Assembly (NCBI RefSeq): GCF_050571805.1
Contig: NZ_CP192219.1
Direction: 5' to 3' (one strand)
DNA length: 64,000 nt
Origin: Halodesulfovibrio aestuarii
GTDB lineage: Bacteria > Desulfobacterota > Desulfovibrionia > Desulfovibrionales > Desulfovibrionaceae
The notes below the pieces were generated by a model that was not told the origin of the DNA, ran no database searches, and was given only the letters and a program-made list of their open reading frames with translations. Positions 17,788 to 26,173 of the stretch are shown in pieces. The position numbers and the translations under genes are program-made. Within the stretch, counting starts at the first letter, position 1. Each line of letters begins with the position of its first letter.

Positions 17788-18238
17788 GGTTTAAGCAACA
17801 TTATTATGTATTATGCAGCATTCGTTGTCGGAGTAGCAGCGCATGTAAGCGAGTTTGTTGCTTTCTCGTAGGTTGTCTGCTTTAAGATATAATACAGAGT
17901 GTTCGGTCCATTTATATACAAATGTCTGCACAGTATTATGTGGCGTGTGATACCAGCATTTGCCCATAAAAGTAGTCTGTGCGCATCATTATAGTACTTT
18001 GTAAGAAGTATTGCCCCCTTTAAGAACCTTGGTAGGTTATGGCGTTTTTTACCTGCCAGGTGTTTTTGTGACATGGTGTATATATGTAGGGAAAATGGAT
18101 CAACAGGGGAGCCGTTGCATCTCTCAGCGGCTCCTTTACCTTTTGTATCAACGAACCCCATGCTAAAAAATTTGAAAGAAATAGAAAAAAGACCGGACAA
18201 CTCGTTGTTCGGTCTTTTCTATATGAGTAGAAAAATCG
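17788..18238. other. Intergenic region, about 450 bp, with two hairpins
   Basis: No supported gene. A plus-strand hairpin GGAGCCG/CGGCTCC with T-rich tail lies at about 18111-18150, and the PhnA terminator at 18184-18220. A 129-codon open frame on the minus strand runs over both hairpins and has no ribosome site, so it is not called. Confidence 0.5.
18184..18220. terminator. Terminator downstream of phnA-like gene
   Basis: AAAAGACCGGACAA pairs with TTGTTCGGTCTTTT around CTCG, with one G-T pair. T runs are present on both strands. Confidence 0.85.
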
Positions 18239-18448
18239 CTATACCTTTTTCAGGAAGCAGGTCTTAAGAACAATCTGTCCTTTACCTACTCGGCACTCAA
18301 CGTGTTCCGGATTAGAAGTTAGTCGAATTTTTTTAATAGTGGTTCCGCGTTTTAGAGTCATGGAAGCACCTTTTACTTTAAGGTCTTTAATCACCTGAAC
18401 GTTGTCACCGTCGTTAAGAACGTTGCCGTTTGAATCTTTAGTTTCCAT
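18239..18448 (-). CDS. phnA: PhnA/YjdM-family small protein (C-terminal domain only)
   Basis: 69 residues from ATG 18448, with GAGGA a few bases upstream. A TTG or ATG further upstream would add residues that do not fit the family. The body, GNVLNDGDNVQVIKDLKVKG followed by KRGTTIKKIRL and GKGQIVLKTCFLKKV, is the PhnA C-terminal SH3-like domain. The zinc-ribbon half of long PhnA proteins is absent, as in many short homologues. Despite the name, the family has no proven role in phosphonate use. It is a single gene with its own terminator. Confidence 0.85.
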   Translation of the reverse strand: METKDSNGNVLNDGDNVQVIKDLKVKGASMTLKRGTTIKKIRLTSNPEHVECRVGKGQIVLKTCFLKKV

Positions 18449-18813
18449 ACAATCCTCATTTTTATAAGATCGGCATATGTATGCCGATGTTTTTTTCTGT
18501 GACAATTATGGCAGAAGTGGCAAACAAAAGAAAGTTGTTTGAACTTCCCACAATTAAGCGCCCCCCGCCGTGGGCGGGAAGAAACTTTTTTCAAAGATAA
18601 ATGTATAAGGAATGAGCGCAGTAAAAGTTGTGCGAACCATTAGTGTGTTCATAGCCGGATAGTTGGGTAAGTTATGGCGCCGCCTTCTTCTGTTTGTTTT
18701 ATCTGTAAGAAGGGGATGTTGGGAACATGACCAAGCAGAAGAATCCGCTCCGTGTTGCGGGCAGGTGGTTAGCAACGTAGCTGGAACGCACGTTTGCCTA
18801 AATTTTTTATGGG
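18449..18813. other. Intergenic region, about 365 bp, nothing recognised
   Basis: It lies between the phnA-like gene and the tRNA-Thr terminator. A 99-codon minus-strand frame here overlaps the terminator and lacks a ribosome site. GCGCCCCCCGCC near 18558 is the only GC-rich patch. Confidence 0.4.
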
Positions 18814-18852
18814 TAAAAAAAAGCGGACAGCTTACATAGTAAGCTGTCCGCA
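18814..18852 (-). terminator. Terminator of tRNA-Thr
   Basis: On the minus strand GCGGACAGCTTAC pairs with GTAAGCTGTCCGC around a short loop and is followed by TTTTTTTT. It starts 6 bases after the tRNA 3' end. Confidence 0.93.
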
Positions 18853-18857
18853 AAATG

Positions 18858-18933
18858 TGGAGCTCTTGAGCAGGATTGAACTGCTGACCTCATCCTTACC
18901 AAGGATGCGCTCTGCCGACTGAGCTACAAGAGC
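18858..18933 (-). tRNA. tRNA-Thr (anticodon GGT)
   Basis: 76 bases including encoded CCA. The acceptor GCTCTTG pairs with CAAGAGC, the discriminator is T, the D arm contains AGCTCAGTCGGCAGAGC, and the anticodon stem CATCC/GGATG holds loop TTGGTAA with anticodon GGT. The T arm is GTTCAAT-type (CAGCAGTTCAATCCTGCTC). Confidence 0.95.
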
Positions 18934-18946
18934 ATCTATATATAAA

Positions 18947-18968
18947 GACCTTAACTGTAGTTAAGGTC
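18947..18968 (-). terminator. Weak hairpin after the RND operon or before tRNA-Thr
   Basis: GACCTTAAC-TGTA-GTTAAGGTC, followed on the minus strand by TTTATATATAG. It may be the weak end of the pump operon; the TATATA next to it could be the tRNA -10 element. Confidence 0.45.
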
Positions 18969-19074
18969 GAATAGTGCTGTGTCGAAAGCACGACTGACGT
19001 GCTGCGAAAAGGGTGTTTATATTGAACTCATTTCGTCGTCAACAAAAAAATGTTTTTCTCGTAAAAAAATTAAA

Positions 19075-22000
19075 TTAAGAGCTGCTTTCTGGTTTTTCTG
19101 TAGAGTTTTTTTGTGCCGCTCTCATCTTTTTCGCAAAAAATTCGAGCCAGCGTTGCAGATGATAATAGAATCCCGGAACGAGCAACGGTGCAAAGACTGT
19201 AGCGGTAATCATGCCGCACATTACTGCGATACCGAGGGAATGTCTGCTCGCTGAGCCCGGTCCGGAGGCCACCACTAGGGGGGAAACGCCAAGCACAAAG
19301 GATAACGCTGTCATAAGTACCGCACGGAAACGTAATTTTGCTGCGGTAAAGGCTGCTTCTTGAGCCGTTTTTCCTTCTTTGTAGTTATCCATGGCGAATT
19401 CAACAATAAGAATGGACGTCTTGGCAGCCATACCGATCAGAAGAACGAGTCCGACCTGTGCGTAGATATTGTTGTTCAATTCAAATAGCGGTGCCCAGTA
19501 GTGGATACCGGTAATTGCACCAAAAATTGCTAATGGAACCGAGCCTACAATAGCGAGAGGCATGATCCAGCTCTCGTACTGTGCCACAAGGAATAGGTAC
19601 ACGAATGTGAAGGATAGCAGGAAAATAAGTGGTGCAAGGTTCCCTGCCTCGATTTCCTGTAGTGAAAGTGCCGTCCATTCGAAGGTATAGCCGGGCGGTA
19701 ACTCTTTAGAAAGCCTTTCCATTGTAGTAATTGCATCGCCGGAACTGTAGCCGGGGGCAGCACTGCCATTGATAGCGACTGTACTGTACAGGTTGTAGTG
19801 AAATACCTGCGCAGGACCGAGAATGGGGGAAATTGACGCAACAGAACTGATGGGAACCATTTCTCCTTTGCCGTTACGTACGTAGAATAGCCGGAAGTCT
19901 TCAGGTATAGAGCGGTATTTTGCATCCGCTTGGATATTTACCTGATAAATTTGTCCTTGGCGCACAAAGTCGTTTACGTACAGGGAACCGAACTGTGCTT
20001 GTAGTGTAGCGTAAATTTCTCCGAGGGATATTCCTAGTACCATGGCTTTGTTTCTGTCCACATTCAAAAAATACTGGGGAACATCTGTACGGAATGTTGT
20101 ATACGCTAACTGCACTGCCGGATCTTGCGTCGCTTTGAAGGCAAGCTGTTGTGCGACCTTGGCAATATTTTCTGGTGGTCGGCTTAATGTATCCTGTAAC
20201 TGGTATGCAAAACCGTTTGTGGTTCCGATTCCCGGAATGGCTGGTAGTTCGAATGATCTCAGTGAAGCATCTGGGTAATTTCTATATAAGTTGTCAGCTT
20301 CTGACATAATGTCCCGTAAAGTTTTATCCGGTCTGTGATCCCAGTCTTCAAGCATGACAATAATGAGTCCGGTATTAGATAAGTTACCGGAAAGAAAGCT
20401 ACGTCCGGCAACAGTAATTACCCGTTCAACACCGCTAATCTTTTTTGTAATGTCTGTTATTTCTCCCAGTACTCGTTGGGTTCTGTTTAATGATGCAGCC
20501 TCGGGAAGCTGTGCATCAACAAAAAAGAATCCTTGATCTTCGTTTGGAATAAACGCGGTTGGAGTAGTTTTGTACAGGTAGCCTGTGGATCCGAAGATAG
20601 CGATGACTGCCACCGTCGTAAGAAAGCCTTTGCGTAAAACTGTCGTAATGATGGTTCCATATCGTTCTGTTGACCATTTAATAGCACGGTCAATCGGTCG
20701 TAAGAAAGAAATTGGCTCCAGTTGTCCCTCCTTGAGAATGAGGGAACATAACGCAGGGCTGAGGGTGAGTGCGTTAATAGATGAAATGATTACAGATACA
20801 GTAATGGTTACAGCAAATTGTTTATACAGACCGCCTGTTATACCGGGCATGAACATAACAGGAACAAATACCGCCATTAAAACGAGTGTGGTTGCGATAA
20901 CCGGACTTGTTACTTCTGACATGGCAATACGTGCAGCTTCTTTCGGGGGAAGTTTGGACTCTGTCATGTGTCGTTCGACGTTTTCAATGACAACAATGGC
21001 ATCATCAACTACTACCCCGATGGCCAACACCAGCCCGAATAAGGAAATTGTGTTAATTGAATAGCCCAGTGCCTGCATGACTGCAAAGGTGCCAATAAGG
21101 GATACGGGAATAGCCACCGTCGGAATGAACGTTGCCCGCACGTTTTGAAGGAAGAGAAAGACTACCAGAATAACAAGGGCAACAGCTTGAAGAAGTGTGG
21201 TAACAACTTCATCAATAGAGCGTTTGATGAAAATTGTTGTGTCATACGGAATAAGGTAGTCAACACCTTTCGGAAATTGTTTGGAAAGGATTTCCATCTC
21301 TTTGTAAATATTCTGGGCAATATCCAGAGCGTTGCCGTCACTGGTTTGATAGGCGACAACAAATGCCTGCGGTTTGTTGTCCAGTTTGGCGAGGAAGTCG
21401 TAGGACTCTTCGCCGAGTTCCGCGCGGCCGATATCTTTCACGCGTACTATTGCTCCGTTCGACGATGTCCTGAGGATAATATTGTTAAATTCTTCTGCTG
21501 TAATTAATCGACCTTGAGCCTGAACTGTATATCTGAATTGTTGTTGCGGGATGTTAGGCCCCCCGCCGAGATTGCCTGCTGCAACAATAATATTTTGCTG
21601 TTGCAGAGCGTCCCGTACGTCAGCCGTAGTCATACGGTATGATTCCATAAGTCTCGGGTCGAGCCAAATACGCATTGAATAAGGGGAACCGAAAATCTGT
21701 ACATCGGAAACCCCGTTAATACGTTTGAGCGGATCCACCACAAACTGTTGGGCATAGTTATTGAGGAATAAGCTGGAGAAACTGTTGTCAGGCGATATGA
21801 GGCTGACACCGAGTAGCATAGTCGTGGACTGTCTGTTTACTTTTACACCGAGTCTGCGCACCTGTTCCGGTAGATTCGGTTCAGCCTGTGAGACGCGGTT
21901 TTGCACGTTAACTTGAGCTATGTCAGGGTCTGTCCCGGGGGCAAAGGTGATTGATGTTGTTGCTGTGCCTGTGGTGTCGGCAGAAGACGAAATGTAAATC

Positions 22001-22230
22001 ATGTCTTCAACGCCGTTGATATTATCTTCAAGGGGCTTGATAACTGTGCGTTCTAAAATTTCCGGGCTTGCGCCGGGAAAAGTTGCAGTTACAGTAACAA
22101 TTGGAGGCGTAATGTCGGGATATTGAGCAATAGGCAGTGTGATTAATGCCAAAATACCCACCAGAGTAATGACAATGGATATGACAATGGCAAACTTAGG
22201 CCTATCAATAAAGAAATGGCTGATTGTCAT
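19075..22230 (-). CDS. RND efflux pump inner-membrane transporter (AcrB/HAE1 family)
   Basis: About 1051 residues, the normal length for AcrB-type proteins, with two repeats of six membrane segments and large periplasmic loops. It begins SHFFIDRPKFAIVISIVITL. The proton-relay residues are in place: the two Asp of GVVVDDAIVVIENVERHM and the Lys of GMAAKTSILIVEF. It exports hydrophobic and amphiphilic compounds with the adaptor encoded just upstream. ATG 22230 is preferred over TTG 22236 because GGGAG lies 7 bases before it. The adaptor stop and this start are interleaved within a few bases, so they are co-translated. No tolC-type gene is adjacent. Confidence 0.95.
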   Translation of the reverse strand: MTISHFFIDRPKFAIVISIVITLVGILALITLPIAQYPDITPPIVTVTATFPGASPEILERTVIKPLEDNINGVEDMIYISSSADTTGTATTSITFAPGTDPDIAQVNVQNRVSQAEPNLPEQVRRLGVKVNRQSTTMLLGVSLISPDNSFSSLFLNNYAQQFVVDPLKRINGVSDVQIFGSPYSMRIWLDPRLMESYRMTTADVRDALQQQNIIVAAGNLGGGPNIPQQQFRYTVQAQGRLITAEEFNNIILRTSSNGAIVRVKDIGRAELGEESYDFLAKLDNKPQAFVVAYQTSDGNALDIAQNIYKEMEILSKQFPKGVDYLIPYDTTIFIKRSIDEVVTTLLQAVALVILVVFLFLQNVRATFIPTVAIPVSLIGTFAVMQALGYSINTISLFGLVLAIGVVVDDAIVVIENVERHMTESKLPPKEAARIAMSEVTSPVIATTLVLMAVFVPVMFMPGITGGLYKQFAVTITVSVIISSINALTLSPALCSLILKEGQLEPISFLRPIDRAIKWSTERYGTIITTVLRKGFLTTVAVIAIFGSTGYLYKTTPTAFIPNEDQGFFFVDAQLPEAASLNRTQRVLGEITDITKKISGVERVITVAGRSFLSGNLSNTGLIIVMLEDWDHRPDKTLRDIMSEADNLYRNYPDASLRSFELPAIPGIGTTNGFAYQLQDTLSRPPENIAKVAQQLAFKATQDPAVQLAYTTFRTDVPQYFLNVDRNKAMVLGISLGEIYATLQAQFGSLYVNDFVRQGQIYQVNIQADAKYRSIPEDFRLFYVRNGKGEMVPISSVASISPILGPAQVFHYNLYSTVAINGSAAPGYSSGDAITTMERLSKELPPGYTFEWTALSLQEIEAGNLAPLIFLLSFTFVYLFLVAQYESWIMPLAIVGSVPLAIFGAITGIHYWAPLFELNNNIYAQVGLVLLIGMAAKTSILIVEFAMDNYKEGKTAQEAAFTAAKLRFRAVLMTALSFVLGVSPLVVASGPGSASRHSLGIAVMCGMITATVFAPLLVPGFYYHLQRWLEFFAKKMRAAQKNSTEKPESSS

Positions 22231-22232
22231 AC

Positions 22233-23654
22233 TCAACTCCCGCTATTTGTAGTGGAAGGTGACGGCATTTCATTGGAAGTGTTGCTTTGCCGTGAAATAC
22301 TCTTTGTTCGAACCGGAGTTTTCTGTACAGGTTCTTGTGTGTTATTGGACAACTGGTCTTTTCTCGGTGCAGTATCTGTCCAGCTCGTTTTGTTTTTAAA
22401 AGTTTTTGGTGAACCGTTTTTTTGTGGGTCATCTTCTGATGGGGCTACAGAACCGGCAGGTTCTTTTCCAGAAAAAAAGACTGCGCCTTTGACGCCTTTT
22501 TTAGGACGTTTGGTAATAACACCAGTTTTGGAATCAATGGTCACATTATGAGGGGTCACAGGTTTACCTTGTTGGACTTTTTGTAGACCTTCAACAATAA
22601 TCCGTTCTCCTGTTGTTACTCCGCTTGTGACAACCCACATTGCATCAAGACGCATTCCAAGCGTAACTTTACGGGATGTGGCGATGTTATTTTTGTCTAC
22701 CACGATAACTGTATAACCGGATTGATTCTGTTGCACCGCAGATTGTGGAATGACTGGCATATTTTTTTTCTCTGCATCTTCTACAATAACGGATACATAC
22801 ATTCCGGAAATAAGCAGGTTGTCCGGATTAGGGAAAATGCAGCGCAACTCTACTGTGCCAGTGTCTTTGTTAATAAACGGCTGCGCAAAATCGAGTTTTC
22901 CTTCTAACTTATATCTTTCTCCATTCGGTAGTTTAAGCATATATTTAAGGTTTGGTGGTGGGCCGTACCCCCATTTGGAGCGGTATGTGACAACGTCTTT
23001 TTCATCCACAGTGAAATAGACGTAAATAGGATCAATTGAATATATGGTTGCAAGTGTGCCGCTGGAAGGCGAAATAAGGTTGCCTACAGAATACGTGATT
23101 TTGCTAATGCGTCCCTTAAACGGGGCTGAAATAGTAGTGTAGCCAAGGTTGATGGTGGCTGAGTATACACGTGCTTTGGCTGCATCCACTTCTGCAGCAG
23201 CTTGTCGCTCGGTGCTGGTGTAGGCATCAAGTTTAGATTTACTGATGTTTTTTCCAGCATATAACTGTGTACCGCGCATTAGGTTGAGTTTTGCTTCAAC
23301 AAGAGCTGCCTGTGTCTTTTCTACATTGGCTTTTGCAAGCAGGAGTTCTGCTTCAAATGGTTTTGGGTCAATTTTGAAAAGAACTTGATCTTTTTCGACG
23401 ATATCGCCTTCAACAAATCCCTGCTCTAATAAAAAACCTTCCACCCGTGACTTAATCTGCACGATATCTTTTGAATCAACACGACCAACAGCATCCCATT
23501 TGTTGGCAACGGGGAGTTCATGAACAGCAACAACATCCACATCGGGTGCCGGTTGCTGTTGCTGCTCTCCATTGCCGGAGCAGGCTGTAAGTATGAGCAA
23601 GCACATACAGCATACGGTTAAGGAAAGCATTCGTTGATAGTAACAAGCAGTCAT
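22233..23654 (-). CDS. RND pump periplasmic adaptor lipoprotein (AcrA/MexA family) with extended tail
   Basis: 473 residues. The N-terminus has a lipoprotein signal (LLILTAC lipobox, Cys about residue 25) followed by a glutamine stretch. The core carries the membrane-fusion pattern: RVEGFLLEQGFVEGDIVEK (lipoyl half), an alpha hairpin at about 105-165, GYTTISAPFKGRIS (second lipoyl half), and beta-barrel and membrane-proximal parts to about residue 385. The last roughly 90 residues are a charged, Ser/Thr/Pro-rich tail (EPAGSVAPSEDDPQ and later SNEMPSPSTTNSGS) that is not part of the family. GGAGG lies before ATG 23654. It forms an operon with the transporter. Confidence 0.92.
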   Translation of the reverse strand: MTACYYQRMLSLTVCCMCLLILTACSGNGEQQQQPAPDVDVVAVHELPVANKWDAVGRVDSKDIVQIKSRVEGFLLEQGFVEGDIVEKDQVLFKIDPKPFEAELLLAKANVEKTQAALVEAKLNLMRGTQLYAGKNISKSKLDAYTSTERQAAAEVDAAKARVYSATINLGYTTISAPFKGRISKITYSVGNLISPSSGTLATIYSIDPIYVYFTVDEKDVVTYRSKWGYGPPPNLKYMLKLPNGERYKLEGKLDFAQPFINKDTGTVELRCIFPNPDNLLISGMYVSVIVEDAEKKNMPVIPQSAVQQNQSGYTVIVVDKNNIATSRKVTLGMRLDAMWVVTSGVTTGERIIVEGLQKVQQGKPVTPHNVTIDSKTGVITKRPKKGVKGAVFFSGKEPAGSVAPSEDDPQKNGSPKTFKNKTSWTDTAPRKDQLSNNTQEPVQKTPVRTKSISRQSNTSNEMPSPSTTNSGS

Positions 23655-24015
23655 GCCGCCTCCGGGTAAGTCTCAAAAATTGCTGATTTCGTTTTGGTTG
23701 GAAAAAGTGAGCGCTGACGAGTAGCCGAAATGTCAGACAGAAAGGCATGTTACCATAGTTTTTTTGTAACGCTAAGGGGGGATAGATGATATCCATGAAC
23801 CTAAATAAAAAGACTTGGTATGCGGTCTAATTATAAGATAGGTTGAAATCTTAAATAGTTACCTGAAATGTCTCAGAGTTGACAATTAGGGATAACTGGT
23901 ATGAATTAGAGAGCCTGTTACGTATTAAGGATATAATACGCTTTTTTTGTGCTCATCAAATTTTATTGAGTTCTGAATTTGCGTGATCATTGTATATTGT
24001 TTTGTGAGGTCTATT
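23655..24015. other. Divergent promoter region, about 360 bp
   Basis: It lies between the RND operon and the glycosyltransferase gene. A possible plus-strand promoter is TTGACA at 23879 with TATGAA at 23900, but the spacing of 15 is short. No regulator gene accompanies the pump. Confidence 0.35.
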
Positions 24016-25605
24016 TTGAATAACACGGCTATTTGGCAGCGACATCCATATCTAGTGGCTGCTGCGATTATTGTTTGCACAACATGTATCCGTATTGCAT
24101 TTTTATGGAGTAACCAGCTTGATCTTGTGTACGATGAAGCCCAGTACTGGGATTGGACTCGTCACATGCAGCTTTCTTATTATTCGAAAGGACCTCTGAT
24201 TGCATGGATCATCAAAGGGTGGACAACACTCTTGGGAAATACACAGTTTGGTGTACGATTTGGTGCTGTTTTTAACTCTTTCCTAACGCAAAGTATTTTA
24301 CTGTATGGTCTCGGACGCATGATGAAGCGTCCTGTAGCCGCCCTGTGGGCGGTTATTCTTGCCAATACAATTCCATTATTCCTTGCTTCCGGCGTGTTGA
24401 TGACAACAGACAGCCCTCTGCTTGTGTGTTGGCTTGTAGCCTTATTTGCAGTGTATGCAGCCAGTGAAAATCCGGAACGGAAGATGCCGTATGTGCTACT
24501 TGGTGCTGTTATGGCTCTTGGTATTCTGGCAAAGTACATGATGCTTGCTATGGTCGGCGTTGTCTTTTTCTATTGCATCGGGCTGTGGCGCAGGCAAATG
24601 CTGAGCAAGATATTTGTTAAGCGTGTCGCCATTGCGATGGCTGTTGGCACGGTTGTCGGTTTTTTACCGATTCTTATCTGGAACTTGCAGAACGACTGGG
24701 TAGGCTTCCGTCATGTAGCTAAGCTTGCAGGGGTGAATAAAGATGCCGTTGCAAAACCGTTTTTCCGTTTTGACCGGTTTCCAGAATATTTTGGATCTCA
24801 GATCGGTTTGATTACTCCCTGGTGGTTTGCATTCCTCATTTTTGGCGGTTGGACTGCTTTGAAACAAGGGTGGACCAAAAAAGGTGCAGAAATACTAGGC
24901 GATAACAGCAAAGTACGTCAGGCTATCTTGTTAAGTACAGGGTTCTGGATGTTGTGGGGCTTCTTTATTTTCTGGAGCTTCCATACCAGAATTTATCCAA
25001 ACTGGTCAGCCATGAGCTATGCAGCGGGTATCATTCTTGCGGCAATAGCTGTTGAGCAGGGGCATGTGTGGGGTAAAAACGCACTTGTTATTCGCAGTAA
25101 GCGAATTCCGCTTCGTAAGACAGGCGTGGTTATTGGGATTGTGCTGTTTTTGGTAATGCACTCTTTGGGAGAATTGCCGTTTCGAACCCGATCTTTTAAC
25201 CCTGCGATGCGTTTGATGGGTTGGACGGATATGTCCAGTAAGCTTCAGGAGCTTACTGAGAGTATGCCGCACCCTGATAAAGTGTTTTATTTTTCCGACC
25301 GCTATGGTGTGACTGCTAACCTTTCATTCTATGCACCAGGCCAGCCGCAGGCATTCTGCGCGGATTTCGGTCGTCGAAAAGCGCAATATGATCTTTGGGA
25401 AACTCCAGAAGATAAGACGGGATGGGACGCAATTTTTGTTCGCCATAAACCTATTGATGTTCGGCCACTTAAGAAGCTGTTTGAATCCGTCAAGGTTATG
25501 GAGTATCAAACAACCCACACAAACGGTTATGGCCCAAAATATTATATTGCCATCTTAAAAAATTATAACGGCGAATGGCCAAAGCGTGACAGCGGAAGTT
25601 ACTAA
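24016..25605 (+). CDS. GT39/ArnT-like membrane glycosyltransferase
   Basis: About 529 residues with roughly ten membrane segments in the N-terminal two thirds and a soluble C-terminal part. DEAQYWDWTRHMQLSYYSKG carries the catalytic acidic residue and the aromatic motif of the PMT/ArnT superfamily, which uses polyprenyl-phosphate sugars on the periplasmic side. LMTTDSPLLVCWL is also family-typical. The acceptor could be lipid A, another glycan or protein. Start choice: TTG 24016 has GAGG 7 bases upstream; GTG at 23983 or 24004 in the same frame cannot be excluded. It shares a TAATG junction with the next gene. Confidence 0.85.
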   Translation: MNNTAIWQRHPYLVAAAIIVCTTCIRIAFLWSNQLDLVYDEAQYWDWTRHMQLSYYSKGPLIAWIIKGWTTLLGNTQFGVRFGAVFNSFLTQSILLYGLGRMMKRPVAALWAVILANTIPLFLASGVLMTTDSPLLVCWLVALFAVYAASENPERKMPYVLLGAVMALGILAKYMMLAMVGVVFFYCIGLWRRQMLSKIFVKRVAIAMAVGTVVGFLPILIWNLQNDWVGFRHVAKLAGVNKDAVAKPFFRFDRFPEYFGSQIGLITPWWFAFLIFGGWTALKQGWTKKGAEILGDNSKVRQAILLSTGFWMLWGFFIFWSFHTRIYPNWSAMSYAAGIILAAIAVEQGHVWGKNALVIRSKRIPLRKTGVVIGIVLFLVMHSLGELPFRTRSFNPAMRLMGWTDMSSKLQELTESMPHPDKVFYFSDRYGVTANLSFYAPGQPQAFCADFGRRKAQYDLWETPEDKTGWDAIFVRHKPIDVRPLKKLFESVKVMEYQTTHTNGYGPKYYIAILKNYNGEWPKRDSGSY

Positions 25606-26147
25606 TGAAAGCATCAACTATGCCCCAAATTGACCCGACTGTTTGTGAACGCTGTGCAGAAAAATACCATACCTGTTGTCATGCAGAGCCTCAGGATATT
25701 GAACTTTGTTTCCCTTTGTCAGACTCGGAGTGGGAAAGGGTCAAAGCTGGTGCTCCTGAAATAAATGGTGCAAATGAAGTTGCCAATACGCCTGAATTTA
25801 TCAAGACATTAAAACGACTTTTCCCGCATGATGGGAGAAAAATAGATATACAATTCCCTGCAAACGAGACTCATAGGGTTCTGCAATCCAACGAAAAGGG
25901 ATATTGTGTTTATCTGACAGAGCAGGGGTGCAGACTTCCACGAGAAGTGCGCCCGTGGTTTTGCCTGTTGTTTCCTTTTTGGGTGCGAGGCAAAGAGTTG
26001 ACCATGTTCACGGCTCAAGGATGTCTTGTTTGTCGTGAAACCGACACTGTAGAAGAATCGCTGGAACTGTTGGGGATGGACAAACCTCAAGTGAGGGAGT
26101 TGTTTGCATCACTACGTTCCGCTTGGGGCTTCGATAAAGGCGAGTAG
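25605..26147 (+). CDS. YkgJ-like cysteine-cluster protein
   Basis: 180 residues, soluble. The cysteines follow the YkgJ (zinc/iron-chelating) layout: CERCAEKYHTCC near residues 14-25, C in YCVYLTEQGC, then REVRPWFCLLFPFW, and a final GCLVC. A metal or Fe-S centre is likely; no enzymatic role is established for the family. It overlaps the glycosyltransferase stop by one base and is followed by the PBP gene after 26 bases, so the three genes are probably one operon. Confidence 0.75.
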   Translation: MKASTMPQIDPTVCERCAEKYHTCCHAEPQDIELCFPLSDSEWERVKAGAPEINGANEVANTPEFIKTLKRLFPHDGRKIDIQFPANETHRVLQSNEKGYCVYLTEQGCRLPREVRPWFCLLFPFWVRGKELTMFTAQGCLVCRETDTVEESLELLGMDKPQVRELFASLRSAWGFDKGE

Positions 26148-26173
26148 CCACCCTGCAAACGAGATTAAATTTT

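Noticed and set aside
17811..18200. 129-codon minus-strand frame
   Set aside because: It crosses two hairpins including the phnA-side terminator, has no ribosome site and no recognisable protein character.
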